DNA from: Microbulbifer okhotskensis
Lineage (GTDB): Bacteria; Pseudomonadota; Gammaproteobacteria; Pseudomonadales; Cellvibrionaceae
Direction: 5' to 3'
NCBI RefSeq assembly: GCF_023895975.1
Contig: NZ_JALBWM010000028.1
Coordinates: forward strand, 1 to 47,504
DNA length: 47,504 nucleotides
Position numbers and translations under genes: made by a program. Numbering within the stretch: the first letter of the stretch is position 1; every line of letters starts with the position of its first letter. Shown in pieces: positions 1 through 7,586 of this stretch. Below the pieces are notes generated by a model, which saw only the letters and a list, made by a program, of their open reading frames with translations, had not been told where the DNA came from and made no database searches.

Positions 1-20
1 GCATGATGGGTGGTGTGGGG

Positions 21-43
21 GCCGGTAGCTAGAAACTACCGGC
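21..43. terminator. Hairpin downstream of the Shedu-like gene
   Basis: An 8-bp perfect inverted repeat (gccggtag / ctaccggc, loop of 7) lies 47 bases beyond the stop codon of the Shedu-like gene on the minus strand. It could end that transcript, but no T-run follows the stem on either strand, so a simple intrinsic terminator is not shown. The window starts 20 bases away, so what lies on the other side cannot be seen. Confidence 0.35.
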
Positions 44-89
44 TACCCGATTTATGTGCTGGGCATATACCGCTATGCATACATCTTGT

Positions 90-1316
90 TTATATCTTAT
101 TGAATAAGTACATCGCATTTAGGGTGTCATAATCAATAATTATATATTTTTCACCAAGATCTTGCGCCTTATTAAGCATTCTTGATGCTTCCTCTATTTC
201 ATCTCTTTTGTAGTTTTCATGATTCCCTACTATTAAATAGAGCTTTGGTTCACTTACCTGAATATTGTGTTTTTCTAATGCATGGCTTTTGTTTTTTTCA
301 AAATTAAAATAATCTTCATAGTTCGCCAGCTGGCACACACCTTCGTACACATAGTCATAAAATCTTCTTCGTTTATGCTTTCCTTTTGTCAATTTTTTAT
401 CCAGTCTTGGAAGCTTTAAATCACAAATATCATATAAATCTTCGTTTTTTCTCTTCAAAAATAAATCAGGGATTATACTTTTTTCACTAGGGTCGGAATT
501 CCCTTCTGCCCATTCAAGTTCTTTCTCATACAAAAAGCTTTCACAGCGAAGTCCGTCCTTTACTATTTGAGGGTGTTTGTTTAGATACTCCCCGATGGCT
601 GTTTCTCGAAAACTTGACAAATAAATATTTGCAAACTGGCTTGATATTATTCTTTTTTTTGCTTCTTCACCATCACAAACAATTAATCCGTAAAATTTTT
701 TGTTCGACAAAGATTTGTTAAGCTCTTCTTCCAAGTGCTTCTTATATTCATTTTGTGAAGTACGTTTATTTGTCATCGACAAATTTATTATATATTTAAA
801 TCTGTAAAAATTATCTTTTGTGTTGATAAGCAGGAAGTTGCTCATTAATCCGTGTTGGAAATCCTCTCCAAGAGCAAAAGGGATTTCTGTATTAGTAGAA
901 TTTATTCCGTCAGTGCTAAAATCCATGAAATTAAAATGAGGAAATCTTTTCTTAACCTTGTTCTCATTGAAGTCGATGGAAATACGAATGTCATGGAGTT
1001 GTAGTGATCCACTTTTAGCTGTAATAAACGCCTTTTTTTCATGATCATCTGATAGGGTGAACTGGTAAAAATACTTATCTGATGATTTTTCTTTATTATC
1101 TTTTGGGCTCAAACCGCAATATTCTTCGTTCGCCCCAAAAAATTCGGCAATGTAATGTTCGCTTGTCTTTGTAAATATTATTGTGCTTGGGAATAGGAAT
1201 TTATTATCTTTCTGGTTTTCAAAGTATAACTGACCATTTTCAATGAATTTCCACAAGTGCTCAAAGTATTGATGCCATATATCAACAGTAGTAGTTTTAA
1301 ACTCTTTAAAATTCAT
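90..1316 (-). CDS. Shedu-like (DUF4263) putative anti-phage nuclease, SduA-type
   Basis: The 408-residue protein has no signal peptide or membrane segment and should be cytoplasmic. The C-terminal third looks like the DUF4263/Shedu nuclease domain. A segment ETAIGEYLNKHPQIV (about residue 240) is followed by a PD-(D/E)xK-type core: Pro283-Asp284 in IPDLFLK, then Asp299-Leu-Lys301 in CDLKLP, and Gln329 in VCQLANYE. In known Shedu systems a single protein with this domain protects against phage and acts as a nuclease; that is family knowledge. The N-terminal 230 residues are unrecognised and may sense the trigger. The gene is visibly AT-rich, uses many AAA/TTT/ATT codons, and differs from the GC-richer genes that follow, which suggests transfer. 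A remnant of a transposase lies upstream. The start gives ATG with a weak cggaag site. Alternative: another PD-(D/E)xK restriction-like enzyme. Confidence 0.72.
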   Translation of the reverse strand: MNFKEFKTTTVDIWHQYFEHLWKFIENGQLYFENQKDNKFLFPSTIIFTKTSEHYIAEFFGANEEYCGLSPKDNKEKSSDKYFYQFTLSDDHEKKAFITAKSGSLQLHDIRISIDFNENKVKKRFPHFNFMDFSTDGINSTNTEIPFALGEDFQHGLMSNFLLINTKDNFYRFKYIINLSMTNKRTSQNEYKKHLEEELNKSLSNKKFYGLIVCDGEEAKKRIISSQFANIYLSSFRETAIGEYLNKHPQIVKDGLRCESFLYEKELEWAEGNSDPSEKSIIPDLFLKRKNEDLYDICDLKLPRLDKKLTKGKHKRRRFYDYVYEGVCQLANYEDYFNFEKNKSHALEKHNIQVSEPKLYLIVGNHENYKRDEIEEASRMLNKAQDLGEKYIIIDYDTLNAMYLFNKI

Positions 1317-1980
1317 GACTTCCGTTTGCTCTCGGTAGTTATTGCCACATAACAGTTAATTCAAAAGGAGCATCTATATATCACGCTTCTCTATAATTCC
1401 AAAGCCCATTCACTCCAATGATCAAAAAAGCATTTAAAATAAATGAGTTATAACCATGTGGTACAAAGGCGCAAGTATAGATATAGAGCAGCTGCTTTAT
1501 AATTCTGTGCTCTCACTGCTATATATATTTTAGGGGGGCGTTGTAAATCAATGAGTTAGCCATTTTCTTCCAGAAATAGGAGAAGCTGCTTCTGAATTCT
1601 GATGTAAAGAGCAAGATTTAACTGTCGAAGCTGCCTAAACTCACACCTAGCAGGTGGCTTAACCACAAAGTAAGGCTGCTGAAAAATCTTGGATATCCAC
1701 AAGTTGATTATAAGTTAACGTCCATTTTTCTGTGGATATGTGCGGCTGATCTGGATCTTTGATATTTGTGGCACAGAAAAACAACAAGCTGTATATAAAA
1801 GCAGCAAAATCAGAGTGTCATGGATAATATTTGCCCAAAACCATCTACAAAACCAGAGCGCTTGGTGGACATTCTGGGATAGTATATTTCCAGATTGGGG
1901 TTATCGTACCAGTTGGCCCTGGCCTTAAATACTGGGTGAGAGTAGTGCACTCACCACTCTTAGGGTGGTCACCTAAATTC
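1317..1980. other. AT-rich gene-poor stretch upstream of the Shedu-like gene
   Basis: I see no convincing gene here. The stretch must hold the promoter of the Shedu-like gene at its left end. It contains a 13-base palindrome agaagctgcttct near 1581 and two copies of atatccaca in opposite orientation (1690-1698, and 1731-1739 as its complement), each one base away from the DnaA-box consensus. The short open frames in it have no recognisable product. Confidence 0.4.
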
Positions 1981-2088
1981 CACAGTAATACCTTCAAAGC
2001 CTGTAAGATACTTAAGTTGTCGAGAGATCTTTTTTATCAATACAAGGAAGACGTTTCTAATAGTGGTATTAATAATTTACTATTTTGA
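1981..2088 (+). pseudogene. Remnant of an IS481-family transposase N-terminal helix-turn-helix
   Basis: In the reading frame ending at 2088 the last 35 codons read HSNTFKACKILKLSRDLFY followed by QYKEDVSNSGINNLLF. This strongly resembles the N-terminal helix-turn-helix of IS481-family transposases, where a KACKxMGxSRDTFYRYKE stretch is followed by a Gly-rich turn and a short hydrophobic end. The rest of the transposase (a DDE integrase core of several hundred residues) is missing: the frame stops at 2088 and nothing like it follows. The upstream part of the open frame (from 1831) shows no family resemblance and probably is not coding. It is a degraded fossil that marks past insertion activity next to the defence gene. 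Confidence 0.55.
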
Positions 2089-2260
2089 ACTCTAGCGTGA
2101 GAACCGATGAAGAGTACCAATCTAAACGGCCATTTTTACACTCAAGTGCAATTTCTCTAATCAATAACAAAAAATATAGGCACAAAAATAATCTTATTAG
2201 ATTTTATTAGGTTTGTTTTAGTGTCAAAGCCACGTAAAATCGATAGATATTTATTGGTAT

Positions 2261-2302
2261 TTTGGTCGTCATTGAGCAGCCTTCTGAAGGCCGATGACCA
2301 AA
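2261..2302 (+). promoter_or_regulatory. Compound hairpin, possible structured RNA element
   Basis: The outer arms tttggtcgtc (2261-2270) and gatgaccaaa (2293-2302) pair over 10 bases with a single G-U. Inside them gcctt (2279-2283) pairs with aaggc (2287-2291). A nested stem of this kind is unlikely to be selected for in a random spacer, but no known RNA family is recognised. The strand is assumed to be that of csrA. Confidence 0.35.
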
Positions 2303-2393
2303 GCAATTCGAGAGAATCAAGAGACCCAAGGATTTTCTAAAAACCACCCCCTCAAAGGAGAACGGTAGCGTGAAGTAAGAATCAGTAAAAGGC

Positions 2394-2427
2394 GCTGGCC
2401 CTAGGTGCTGGAACACCTGGGGCCAGC
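2394..2427 (+). promoter_or_regulatory. 14-bp hairpin with a GGA in its loop, upstream of csrA
   Basis: The arms 2394-2407 (gctggccctaggtg) and 2414-2427 (cacctggggccagc) pair over 14 positions with one G-U and no mismatch, leaving the 6-base loop CTGGAA. CsrA/RsmA proteins bind GGA exposed in hairpin loops, and a csrA gene begins 252 bases downstream, so this may be a CsrA-binding site. That link is inference. No T-run follows, so it is not a standard terminator. An IS- or integron-related fold is another possibility. Confidence 0.35.
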
Positions 2428-2679
2428 TAACCAAATTGATAACAGTCCTATCAAGATGGCTATATGCATAGTACGCTAGAAACCCGCTCGTCTTCAATAA
2501 AGTGGAGCACAATCAGCGGCTTGGAGAGATTCCCCAAGCTCTGGGAGCGTTGCGTCTGCCTTTTCTTTTTCTATGCCTACCGTTCTCGCGCGCCACCCTC
2601 ATTTCCTCAAACCGTTACTTTCCAAACTTTCCCATCGTGGAAGGCTTACCCATGGTTTGAATACCCGTAGGAAAAAAAT

Positions 2680-2868
2680 ATGTTGATCTTAAAGCGCCGC
2701 AAAGGCGAGAACTTACGGATTGGAGCGAATGTCTCAATCACAGTATTGGAAGTTAAGGGCAATCAGGTAAAGATAGGAATACTTGCTCCCAAATCCCTGT
2801 CCGTACACCGCGAGGAGATTTATGTGCGGATCAAACAGGAAGGAAATCTGGGCAGTGGGAATCGTTGA
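2680..2868 (+). CDS. csrA: Carbon storage regulator CsrA/RsmA
   Basis: The 62-residue protein is a small RNA-binding homodimer that represses or stabilises mRNAs by binding GGA motifs, often over ribosome binding sites. It matches CsrA from end to end: [10 protein letters not shown] at the N-terminus, [10 protein letters not shown] in the middle and [11 protein letters not shown] near the C-terminus. The residues known to contact RNA are kept (Leu4, Arg6, Arg7, Val42, Arg44). The C-terminal tail after residue 53 ([11 protein letters not shown]) is variable, as usual. Many gammaproteobacteria keep the main csrA between alaS/lysC and tRNA-Ser; here it sits alone beside an AT-rich defence region, so it may be a second paralogue. 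The ribosome binding site is a GGA in taggaaaaaa, so CsrA could cover its own start (autorepression). Confidence 0.93.
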   Translation: MLILKRRKGENLRIGANVSITVLEVKGNQVKIGILAPKSLSVHREEIYVRIKQEGNLGSGNR

Positions 2869-2918
2869 AAATCTGATCGAGGCTGTGGCGCTTAGCCATG
2901 AACGAGTGGTGTTGACAT

Positions 2919-2950
2919 GAAAGCGCTAGCTACTGTGAGTTAGCGCTTTC
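2919..2950. terminator. csrA: Strong hairpin after csrA
   Basis: A 13-bp stem starting gaaagcgcta and closing with tagcgctttc, with one G-U and a 6-base loop, begins 50 bases after the csrA stop. It separates csrA from the convergent DUF6746-like gene and is probably a shared transcription end. Only a weak T-rich flank is present. Confidence 0.55.
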
Positions 2951-3005
2951 AGTCGAGCCAATTGCGGCGAATAGGGCCGCTGATTGGGCTCGGGAATGAG
3001 CTTTA

Positions 3006-3416
3006 TTAGTGATGCTTAAATCCGGCAGAAAACTTGTCGGCTAATTTGAAGTATTGGTTTAGATCCTTGCGGGTCTTTTCTGTACGGTTGTTTTCGGAGT
3101 TAAGATGGATACTTTCCACAACAACGGCAATGTCTTTTGCCAGCTTCTTTCTTTCACCCTTCAGGTTCTCAGCGAAATACTCAACACTTTTTTCGAGGCT
3201 GTAGGTGATGACATGTATCTGGTGAAGCTCAGCAGGATTCAGCTTTTTCTTGTTCTTAATTTCTTCTGTTTTCTCAATAAAAATCTTTCTCGCATCCTTT
3301 AACGAAGTAACTTTCGCTACTTTAAAGTGCTGGATGGGCTTTTCGCCTGATGCAGGGCTAGCTTGAGCCGCGGTAGCAAAAGTAACCGCAAAAAGTAATG
3401 CAATTAAAGTTCTCAT
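3006..3416 (-). CDS. Small secreted DUF6746-like protein
   Basis: The 136-residue protein begins with a clear Sec signal peptide (MRTLIALLFAVTFATAAQAS, cleavage expected after Ala18 or nearby). The mature part of about 115 residues is charged and helical, with a central pattern LNPAELHQIHVITYSLEKSV and a later segment VVESIHLNSENN. Both recall the DUF6746 family of small periplasmic proteins in marine gammaproteobacteria (recognition from memory of the family pattern). No cysteines or catalytic motif are visible, and the function is unknown. It stands alone between csrA and bioA, convergent with csrA. A Fur-box-like sequence lies about 110 bases upstream, which may hint at iron control. Confidence 0.65.
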   Translation of the reverse strand: MRTLIALLFAVTFATAAQASPASGEKPIQHFKVAKVTSLKDARKIFIEKTEEIKNKKKLNPAELHQIHVITYSLEKSVEYFAENLKGERKKLAKDIAVVVESIHLNSENNRTEKTRKDLNQYFKLADKFSAGFKHH

Positions 3417-3823
3417 TTTTCCTCTCTAACGCCCAAACTCTTAGGGTTGATAAGGCATTGACCGGGCGAAGTGAATGCCTAACATTTAACAGTGATCATT
3501 TTGGCTATTTTGATCGCTATCGCAAATAAGAATATCTATCATTACCATTCATGATGCAAGAATTTTTAGGTGCTCAAAACACTTCTTGCAAAAATTCCGA
3601 TCGGGCTGATCGAAGTTTGCAAAGATTAAGGAAATTGAATCTGAGAGGGGGGCGTGCGGGAGGGGACAACGGAGGTCTTTAGCCGGGAAGAGGCGACCTC
3701 CGTGTTAAGGAGTTTGATCTGTTAACCCTCTATTTGCCGTAGCAACACTGTAGGTTATTGGCAGAAAGAACTGGTTAATCCGGCATTATTGAGACCGGCA
3801 TCACCAATCAATTAGTGCAGAAG
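3417..3823. other. Intergenic region between bioA and the DUF6746-like gene
   Basis: No gene is seen in these 407 bases. The left part should hold the promoter of the DUF6746-like gene and includes the Fur-box-like site at 3528-3546. The right part contains a 9-bp inverted repeat (acggaggtc at 3669-3677 with gacctccgt at 3695-3703, loop of 17), which may be where the ybbA-ybbP-bioA transcript ends, although no T-run follows on the minus strand. Confidence 0.4.
3528..3546 (-). promoter_or_regulatory. Candidate Fur box
   Basis: On the minus strand the 19 bases ggtaatgatagatattctt match the Fur consensus GATAATGATAATCATTATC at 13 positions. The site lies about 110 bases before the DUF6746-like start. 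This is moderate similarity only, in an AT-rich stretch. Confidence 0.25.
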
Positions 3824-5095
3824 TTAGGAAAGCTCTCCCAATACCTCAACCATGGCCGAAGTTAACTGGCTAAGGTCTTCTTTAGAAATGACATAGGGCG
3901 GCATGGCGTAAACCAGTTTGCCAAAGGGGCGCAGCCAAACGCCGCGTTCGATGAGTGCTTCCTGCAGTTTGGCCATTTTTACTGGCTCGCGCATTTCCAC
4001 TACGCCGATAGCACCAAGCGTTCGCACATCGGCGACATTCTGTGCGGATTTTAATGGGGCCAGCTGTTCTGTCATCTGCTGCTCAATCGCAGTTACTCGC
4101 TCCTGCCAGGGGCCGCTCAATAGCAGTTGAATACTGGCATCGGCGACAGCGCATGCCAGGGGGTTACCCATAAAAGTAGGGCCGTGCATAAAAACACCAG
4201 CTTCTCCCTGGCAGATTCCTTCGGCGACTTTATCGGTGCAGAGGGTGGCGGCGAGGGTCATGGTGCCGCCAGTCAGGGCTTTGCCGAGGGTGAGAATATC
4301 CGGGGTAATATCGGCGTGTTCACAGGCAAACAGTTTGCCGCTGCGGCCAAAGCCGGTGGCAATTTCGTCGGCGATTAGCAGCAGGTCGTGTTCGTCGCAG
4401 AGTTCGCGTACCCGGCGCAAATAGTCCGCTGAGTAAAAACGCATACCCCCGGCGCCCTGGACGATGGGCTCTAAAATAATCGCGGCCAGTTGATCGCGGT
4501 TCTCTTCTACTTGCTGGCGCAGTTCGGCGATATCGCGATCGCTACAGGTACTGCCAAAGGGGACCTGTGGGGCTGGGGCAAACAGGTGCTGGCTCAGTTG
4601 CCCGGTAAACAAGTGGTGCATGCCGGTGATGGGATCACAGGTGGCCATGGCTCCAAAAGTGTCGCCGTGATAGCCATTGCGCAGGGCGAGCAGTTTGCTC
4701 TTTTGGGGCTTGCCCTGGGAGTGCCAGTATTGGATGGCCATTTTGATGGCCACCTCTACCGATACAGAACCGGAATCGGCGAGAAAGACCCGGTTGAGGC
4801 CGGGAGGAGTGATTTCCACCAGCTTTTTGCACAGTTCGATGGCCGGTTCGTGGGTGAGGCCGCCGAACATGACGTGGGACATTTTGTCCATCTGTTCGCG
4901 CATGGCCTGGTTTAACTCGGGCACATTGTAGCCGTGCAGGGCACTCCACCAGGAAGACATACCATCGATCAGGCCGCGTCCGTCTTCCAGGTAGAGTCGC
5001 ACTCCCTCGGCCCGGGCCACCGGGTAAACCGGGGGCGGGTCGATCAGGGAGGAGTAGGGGTGCCAAATATGTTTGCGATCGAAATCCAGGTCCAT
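3824..5095 (-). CDS. bioA: Adenosylmethionine-8-amino-7-oxononanoate aminotransferase BioA
   Basis: This PLP enzyme converts 8-amino-7-oxononanoate to 7,8-diaminononanoate in biotin synthesis, with S-adenosylmethionine as amino donor. The 423-residue length fits the family. The N-terminus DRKHIWHPYSS is typical of BioA, followed by DGMSSWWSALHGYN, the substrate-site segment NGYHGDTFGAMA, the cofactor Asp in LLIADEIATGFGRSG, and the Schiff-base lysine in TLGKALTGG. A longer open frame extends upstream, but it overlaps ybbP and loses family similarity, so the ATG at 5095 was chosen; the site upstream (ataaagatg) is weak. It starts 40 bases after the ybbP stop on the same strand, so it is probably read with ybbA-ybbP and may be translated from that transcript. 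No other bio gene is in the window. Confidence 0.95.
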   Translation of the reverse strand: MDLDFDRKHIWHPYSSLIDPPPVYPVARAEGVRLYLEDGRGLIDGMSSWWSALHGYNVPELNQAMREQMDKMSHVMFGGLTHEPAIELCKKLVEITPPGLNRVFLADSGSVSVEVAIKMAIQYWHSQGKPQKSKLLALRNGYHGDTFGAMATCDPITGMHHLFTGQLSQHLFAPAPQVPFGSTCSDRDIAELRQQVEENRDQLAAIILEPIVQGAGGMRFYSADYLRRVRELCDEHDLLLIADEIATGFGRSGKLFACEHADITPDILTLGKALTGGTMTLAATLCTDKVAEGICQGEAGVFMHGPTFMGNPLACAVADASIQLLLSGPWQERVTAIEQQMTEQLAPLKSAQNVADVRTLGAIGVVEMREPVKMAKLQEALIERGVWLRPFGKLVYAMPPYVISKEDLSQLTSAMVEVLGELS

Positions 5096-5135
5096 AAAAA
5101 CGACATCTTTATTTTCTAGAGCCGGCAATCGCCGG

Positions 5136-7586
5136 TTAAGCCAGTTCCCGCAGTACTTTGAGCGGGGGTTGGCTGACGGAACTGTAACAGGCCAGGGTGC
5201 CGGCGGTGCCAACCAGTGCAGCACCGGTAAGAGGCCCTGTGAGCCAAAGGGCTGGATGTAATACCAGCGGCAGCTTGAATACCCACTGCGATAGCACCGC
5301 CAGGGTGGCTTCGGCACCGATGGCGGCGAGCAATCCGGCGGCAAAGCCCAACAGTCCGAATTCCACGATCAGGCTTTTCAGCAGCAGGCGTCTGCGCCCT
5401 CCCAGTGTGCGGATAATTGCCGCCTCCTGCAATCGCTCGGCGATACTGGCGCGCACGCCGGCTATCAACACCAAAACCCCAGCGATTAACATCAGAGCCA
5501 TAACGGACTCTATGGCGAAGGAGACTTGGTTAATGGTGTCGCGAATGCGTTGGATAATCTTGTCCAGCTCGATCACGCTGACACTGGGGAAAGCGCGCAC
5601 CAGATCGTTAACCAGCAGCTTGTCCTCCGGTGGCAGGTAAAAGCTGGTGATATAGGTGGCCGGGAGGTCGTCAATGGTGCCCGGCGCGAACAGCATATAG
5701 AAGTTCGGCCGCATGCTGTTCCAATCGAGTGAGCGGAAGCTGGCCACCGGGGCCTCCATTTCGAGCCCGCCGATGGAAAAGCGCAATTGGTCTCCCAGCG
5801 ACAGTTCCAGTTGTGCTGCCAGTTCCACTTCCACCGAGACGCCCTCGCTGGCCTTATCCCACCATTCGCCTTCCAGGATACGGTTATCTGGTGCCAGGGT
5901 ATTGGTGTAACTCAGGTTCAGCTCGCGGCGAACGCCGCCGGGGCGGTTTTTTTTCTCTTTGATCGAGGTGCCATTAATGGCCACCAGGCGGCCCCGCACC
6001 ATGGGGTAAAACTCGGTGCTGCTCACCTGTCCCTGTGCCAGCATATTTTCCATAGCTGGTACATCGTGAGGTGCGATATTCAGGAGGAAGTGGTTGGGCG
6101 CTTTCTCTGGCAGTTGCATATGCCATTCATCAATCAGGGCGGTGCGGGCAAATACCAGGGCCAGCATGGCCAGTAATCCGGTGCCAAAAGCGGCGATCAG
6201 CAGGGTATTGAACGCGGCGCGGCGCTGTAGGCTGCCCAGGGCAATACGCCAGGCGCCTCCCAGTGAGGCCAGCTTGCCGCGCACCAGGAGCCGGTTGACC
6301 AGGGCGCTGCCGGCCACCAACAGCATCATGCCGACGAACAGCGCCAGGGTCATCAACAGGTTGCCGGACAGCCACCAGACCAATAGCAGCATGGCGCTGG
6401 GGCCGAGGACCAGTCCCAGCCATTCGCGCTTGTCCGGGTTACTCCAGTCGTGCCGTAGGGTTTGCATCGGGTCGGTGCGGGCCAGACGGAAAAGTGGCGG
6501 CAGGGCGAAACCCAGGGCGCAGGCGAGGCCGGTGGCGAAGCCAATCAGCAGTGGGCTCCAGCTGGTGGCTGGAGGTTGTACCGGAAAGAACCCTTGCATC
6601 AGGTTGACGGCCTGTGCCTGGATAAAGGTGCCCAGTGTCAGCCCGATGGCGGTGGCGATCAGGGTCAGGGCGGCCAGTTGTCCCAGGTAAATACCGAGGA
6701 TTTTGTTGCGTCCGGCGCCGAGGCTTTTCATTACGGCCACATAAGCACCGTGGCGCAGTCCATAGCGGCGCGCGGCGAGGCCGACAGCGACACTGGCCAG
6801 GAGTACCGCCAGGCTGGCGGCGAGAAACAGGAAGGATTCGGCCCGGTCCAGGGCGGAGGCGACACGGGGCTGGCCTTCGCTTAGATTCAGTACCCGTTGG
6901 TGTTCGGTTAACTGGGGTTTGAGCCAGTCAAAGTATTCTTTCAGTGCCTGGTCATCACCGGCGAATAGATAGCGGTAGCGTACCCGGCTGCCGGGCTGGA
7001 TTACGCCGGCGGCGGGGAGGTCGGCGGTATTGGCAAAAACCCGCGCGCCCATATCAAACAGGCTGGTGCCCCGGTCTGGCTCCCGCTCCAGCAGCGCGGT
7101 TACTGCCAGTTGGGTGTCGCCGAGGGCGAGGTTGTCACCGAGTTGGATTTCCATCAGCGGTAACAGGCGGGATTCAACCCAGGCTTCGCCGGGGGGCGGG
7201 CCCTGGGGCGCAACTTCCGTGGGGCCATCTACGGTGGTGCGGATCTCCAGTTGCCCCACCAGCGGATAGCCTTTATCGACGGCTTTGACCGAGACAAACT
7301 GGAATTGGTCGTTGGCGGACACCATGGACGAAAACTGGATTATCTGGCCCTGTTCCAGCCCCCTTCTATTGGCTTCTTCCAACCAGTCGCTATCCACCGG
7401 CTTGCTGCTGCGCAGTACCCGCTCTGCCGCCAGGAAGGTGAGGGACTGTTGCTCCATGGCGCGGGTGAGGCGGTCGGTAAAGTGAGCGATTGCGGTGACA
7501 CAGGTAACCGCCAGAATCAGGGCCGAGGCAATTAGCGCCAGCTCACCGCCACGCCAATCCCTCAATAGTAATCGAAGAGGTAGCAT
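5136..7586 (-). CDS. ybbP: YbbP-type FtsX-like ABC transporter permease
   Basis: The 816-residue inner-membrane permease partners the YbbA ATPase. The layout is that of the YbbP/MacB-like FtsX superfamily: one N-terminal membrane segment (about 16-36), a large periplasmic domain, a central block of membrane helices (about 255-450), a second periplasmic domain, and a C-terminal helix block from about residue 695 ending near 800. The fold is a duplicated FtsX unit. The E. coli homologue is linked to export of unidentified substrates, and its position next to tesA suggests a lipid- or envelope-related role; the substrate is unknown. The ATG shares one base with the ybbA stop (TGATG), a sign of tight translational coupling. 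bioA follows after 40 bases. Confidence 0.9.
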   Translation of the reverse strand: MLPLRLLLRDWRGGELALIASALILAVTCVTAIAHFTDRLTRAMEQQSLTFLAAERVLRSSKPVDSDWLEEANRRGLEQGQIIQFSSMVSANDQFQFVSVKAVDKGYPLVGQLEIRTTVDGPTEVAPQGPPPGEAWVESRLLPLMEIQLGDNLALGDTQLAVTALLEREPDRGTSLFDMGARVFANTADLPAAGVIQPGSRVRYRYLFAGDDQALKEYFDWLKPQLTEHQRVLNLSEGQPRVASALDRAESFLFLAASLAVLLASVAVGLAARRYGLRHGAYVAVMKSLGAGRNKILGIYLGQLAALTLIATAIGLTLGTFIQAQAVNLMQGFFPVQPPATSWSPLLIGFATGLACALGFALPPLFRLARTDPMQTLRHDWSNPDKREWLGLVLGPSAMLLLVWWLSGNLLMTLALFVGMMLLVAGSALVNRLLVRGKLASLGGAWRIALGSLQRRAAFNTLLIAAFGTGLLAMLALVFARTALIDEWHMQLPEKAPNHFLLNIAPHDVPAMENMLAQGQVSSTEFYPMVRGRLVAINGTSIKEKKNRPGGVRRELNLSYTNTLAPDNRILEGEWWDKASEGVSVEVELAAQLELSLGDQLRFSIGGLEMEAPVASFRSLDWNSMRPNFYMLFAPGTIDDLPATYITSFYLPPEDKLLVNDLVRAFPSVSVIELDKIIQRIRDTINQVSFAIESVMALMLIAGVLVLIAGVRASIAERLQEAAIIRTLGGRRRLLLKSLIVEFGLLGFAAGLLAAIGAEATLAVLSQWVFKLPLVLHPALWLTGPLTGAALVGTAGTLACYSSVSQPPLKVLRELA

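Larger units (their letters stand above)
2089..2679. other. Gene-poor stretch with two strong hairpins upstream of csrA
   Basis: No convincing protein gene is seen. The two open frames here (2207-2512 minus, 2464-2670 plus) look like chance frames. What stands out is secondary structure: a branched hairpin at 2261-2302 and a long perfect one at 2394-2427, listed separately. The stretch runs directly into csrA, so at least its right end should serve as the csrA promoter and leader. Confidence 0.45.

Noticed and set aside
1690..1739. Replication origin from the two DnaA-box-like nonamers
   Set aside because: Only two imperfect boxes and no dnaA, dnaN or rep gene nearby.
1740..1928. 62-codon plus-strand frame in the AT-rich block
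   Set aside because: No recognisable product; only the later part of the next frame (1981-2088) resembles a transposase.
2207..2670. Two open frames in the region upstream of csrA
   Set aside because: No pattern, no ribosome site, and the DNA is dominated by hairpins; I treat it as non-coding.
4490..4915. Long open frames antisense to bioA and ybbP
   Set aside because: They lie in the high-GC complement of clear genes, have no family resemblance and no ribosome sites; they are shadow frames.
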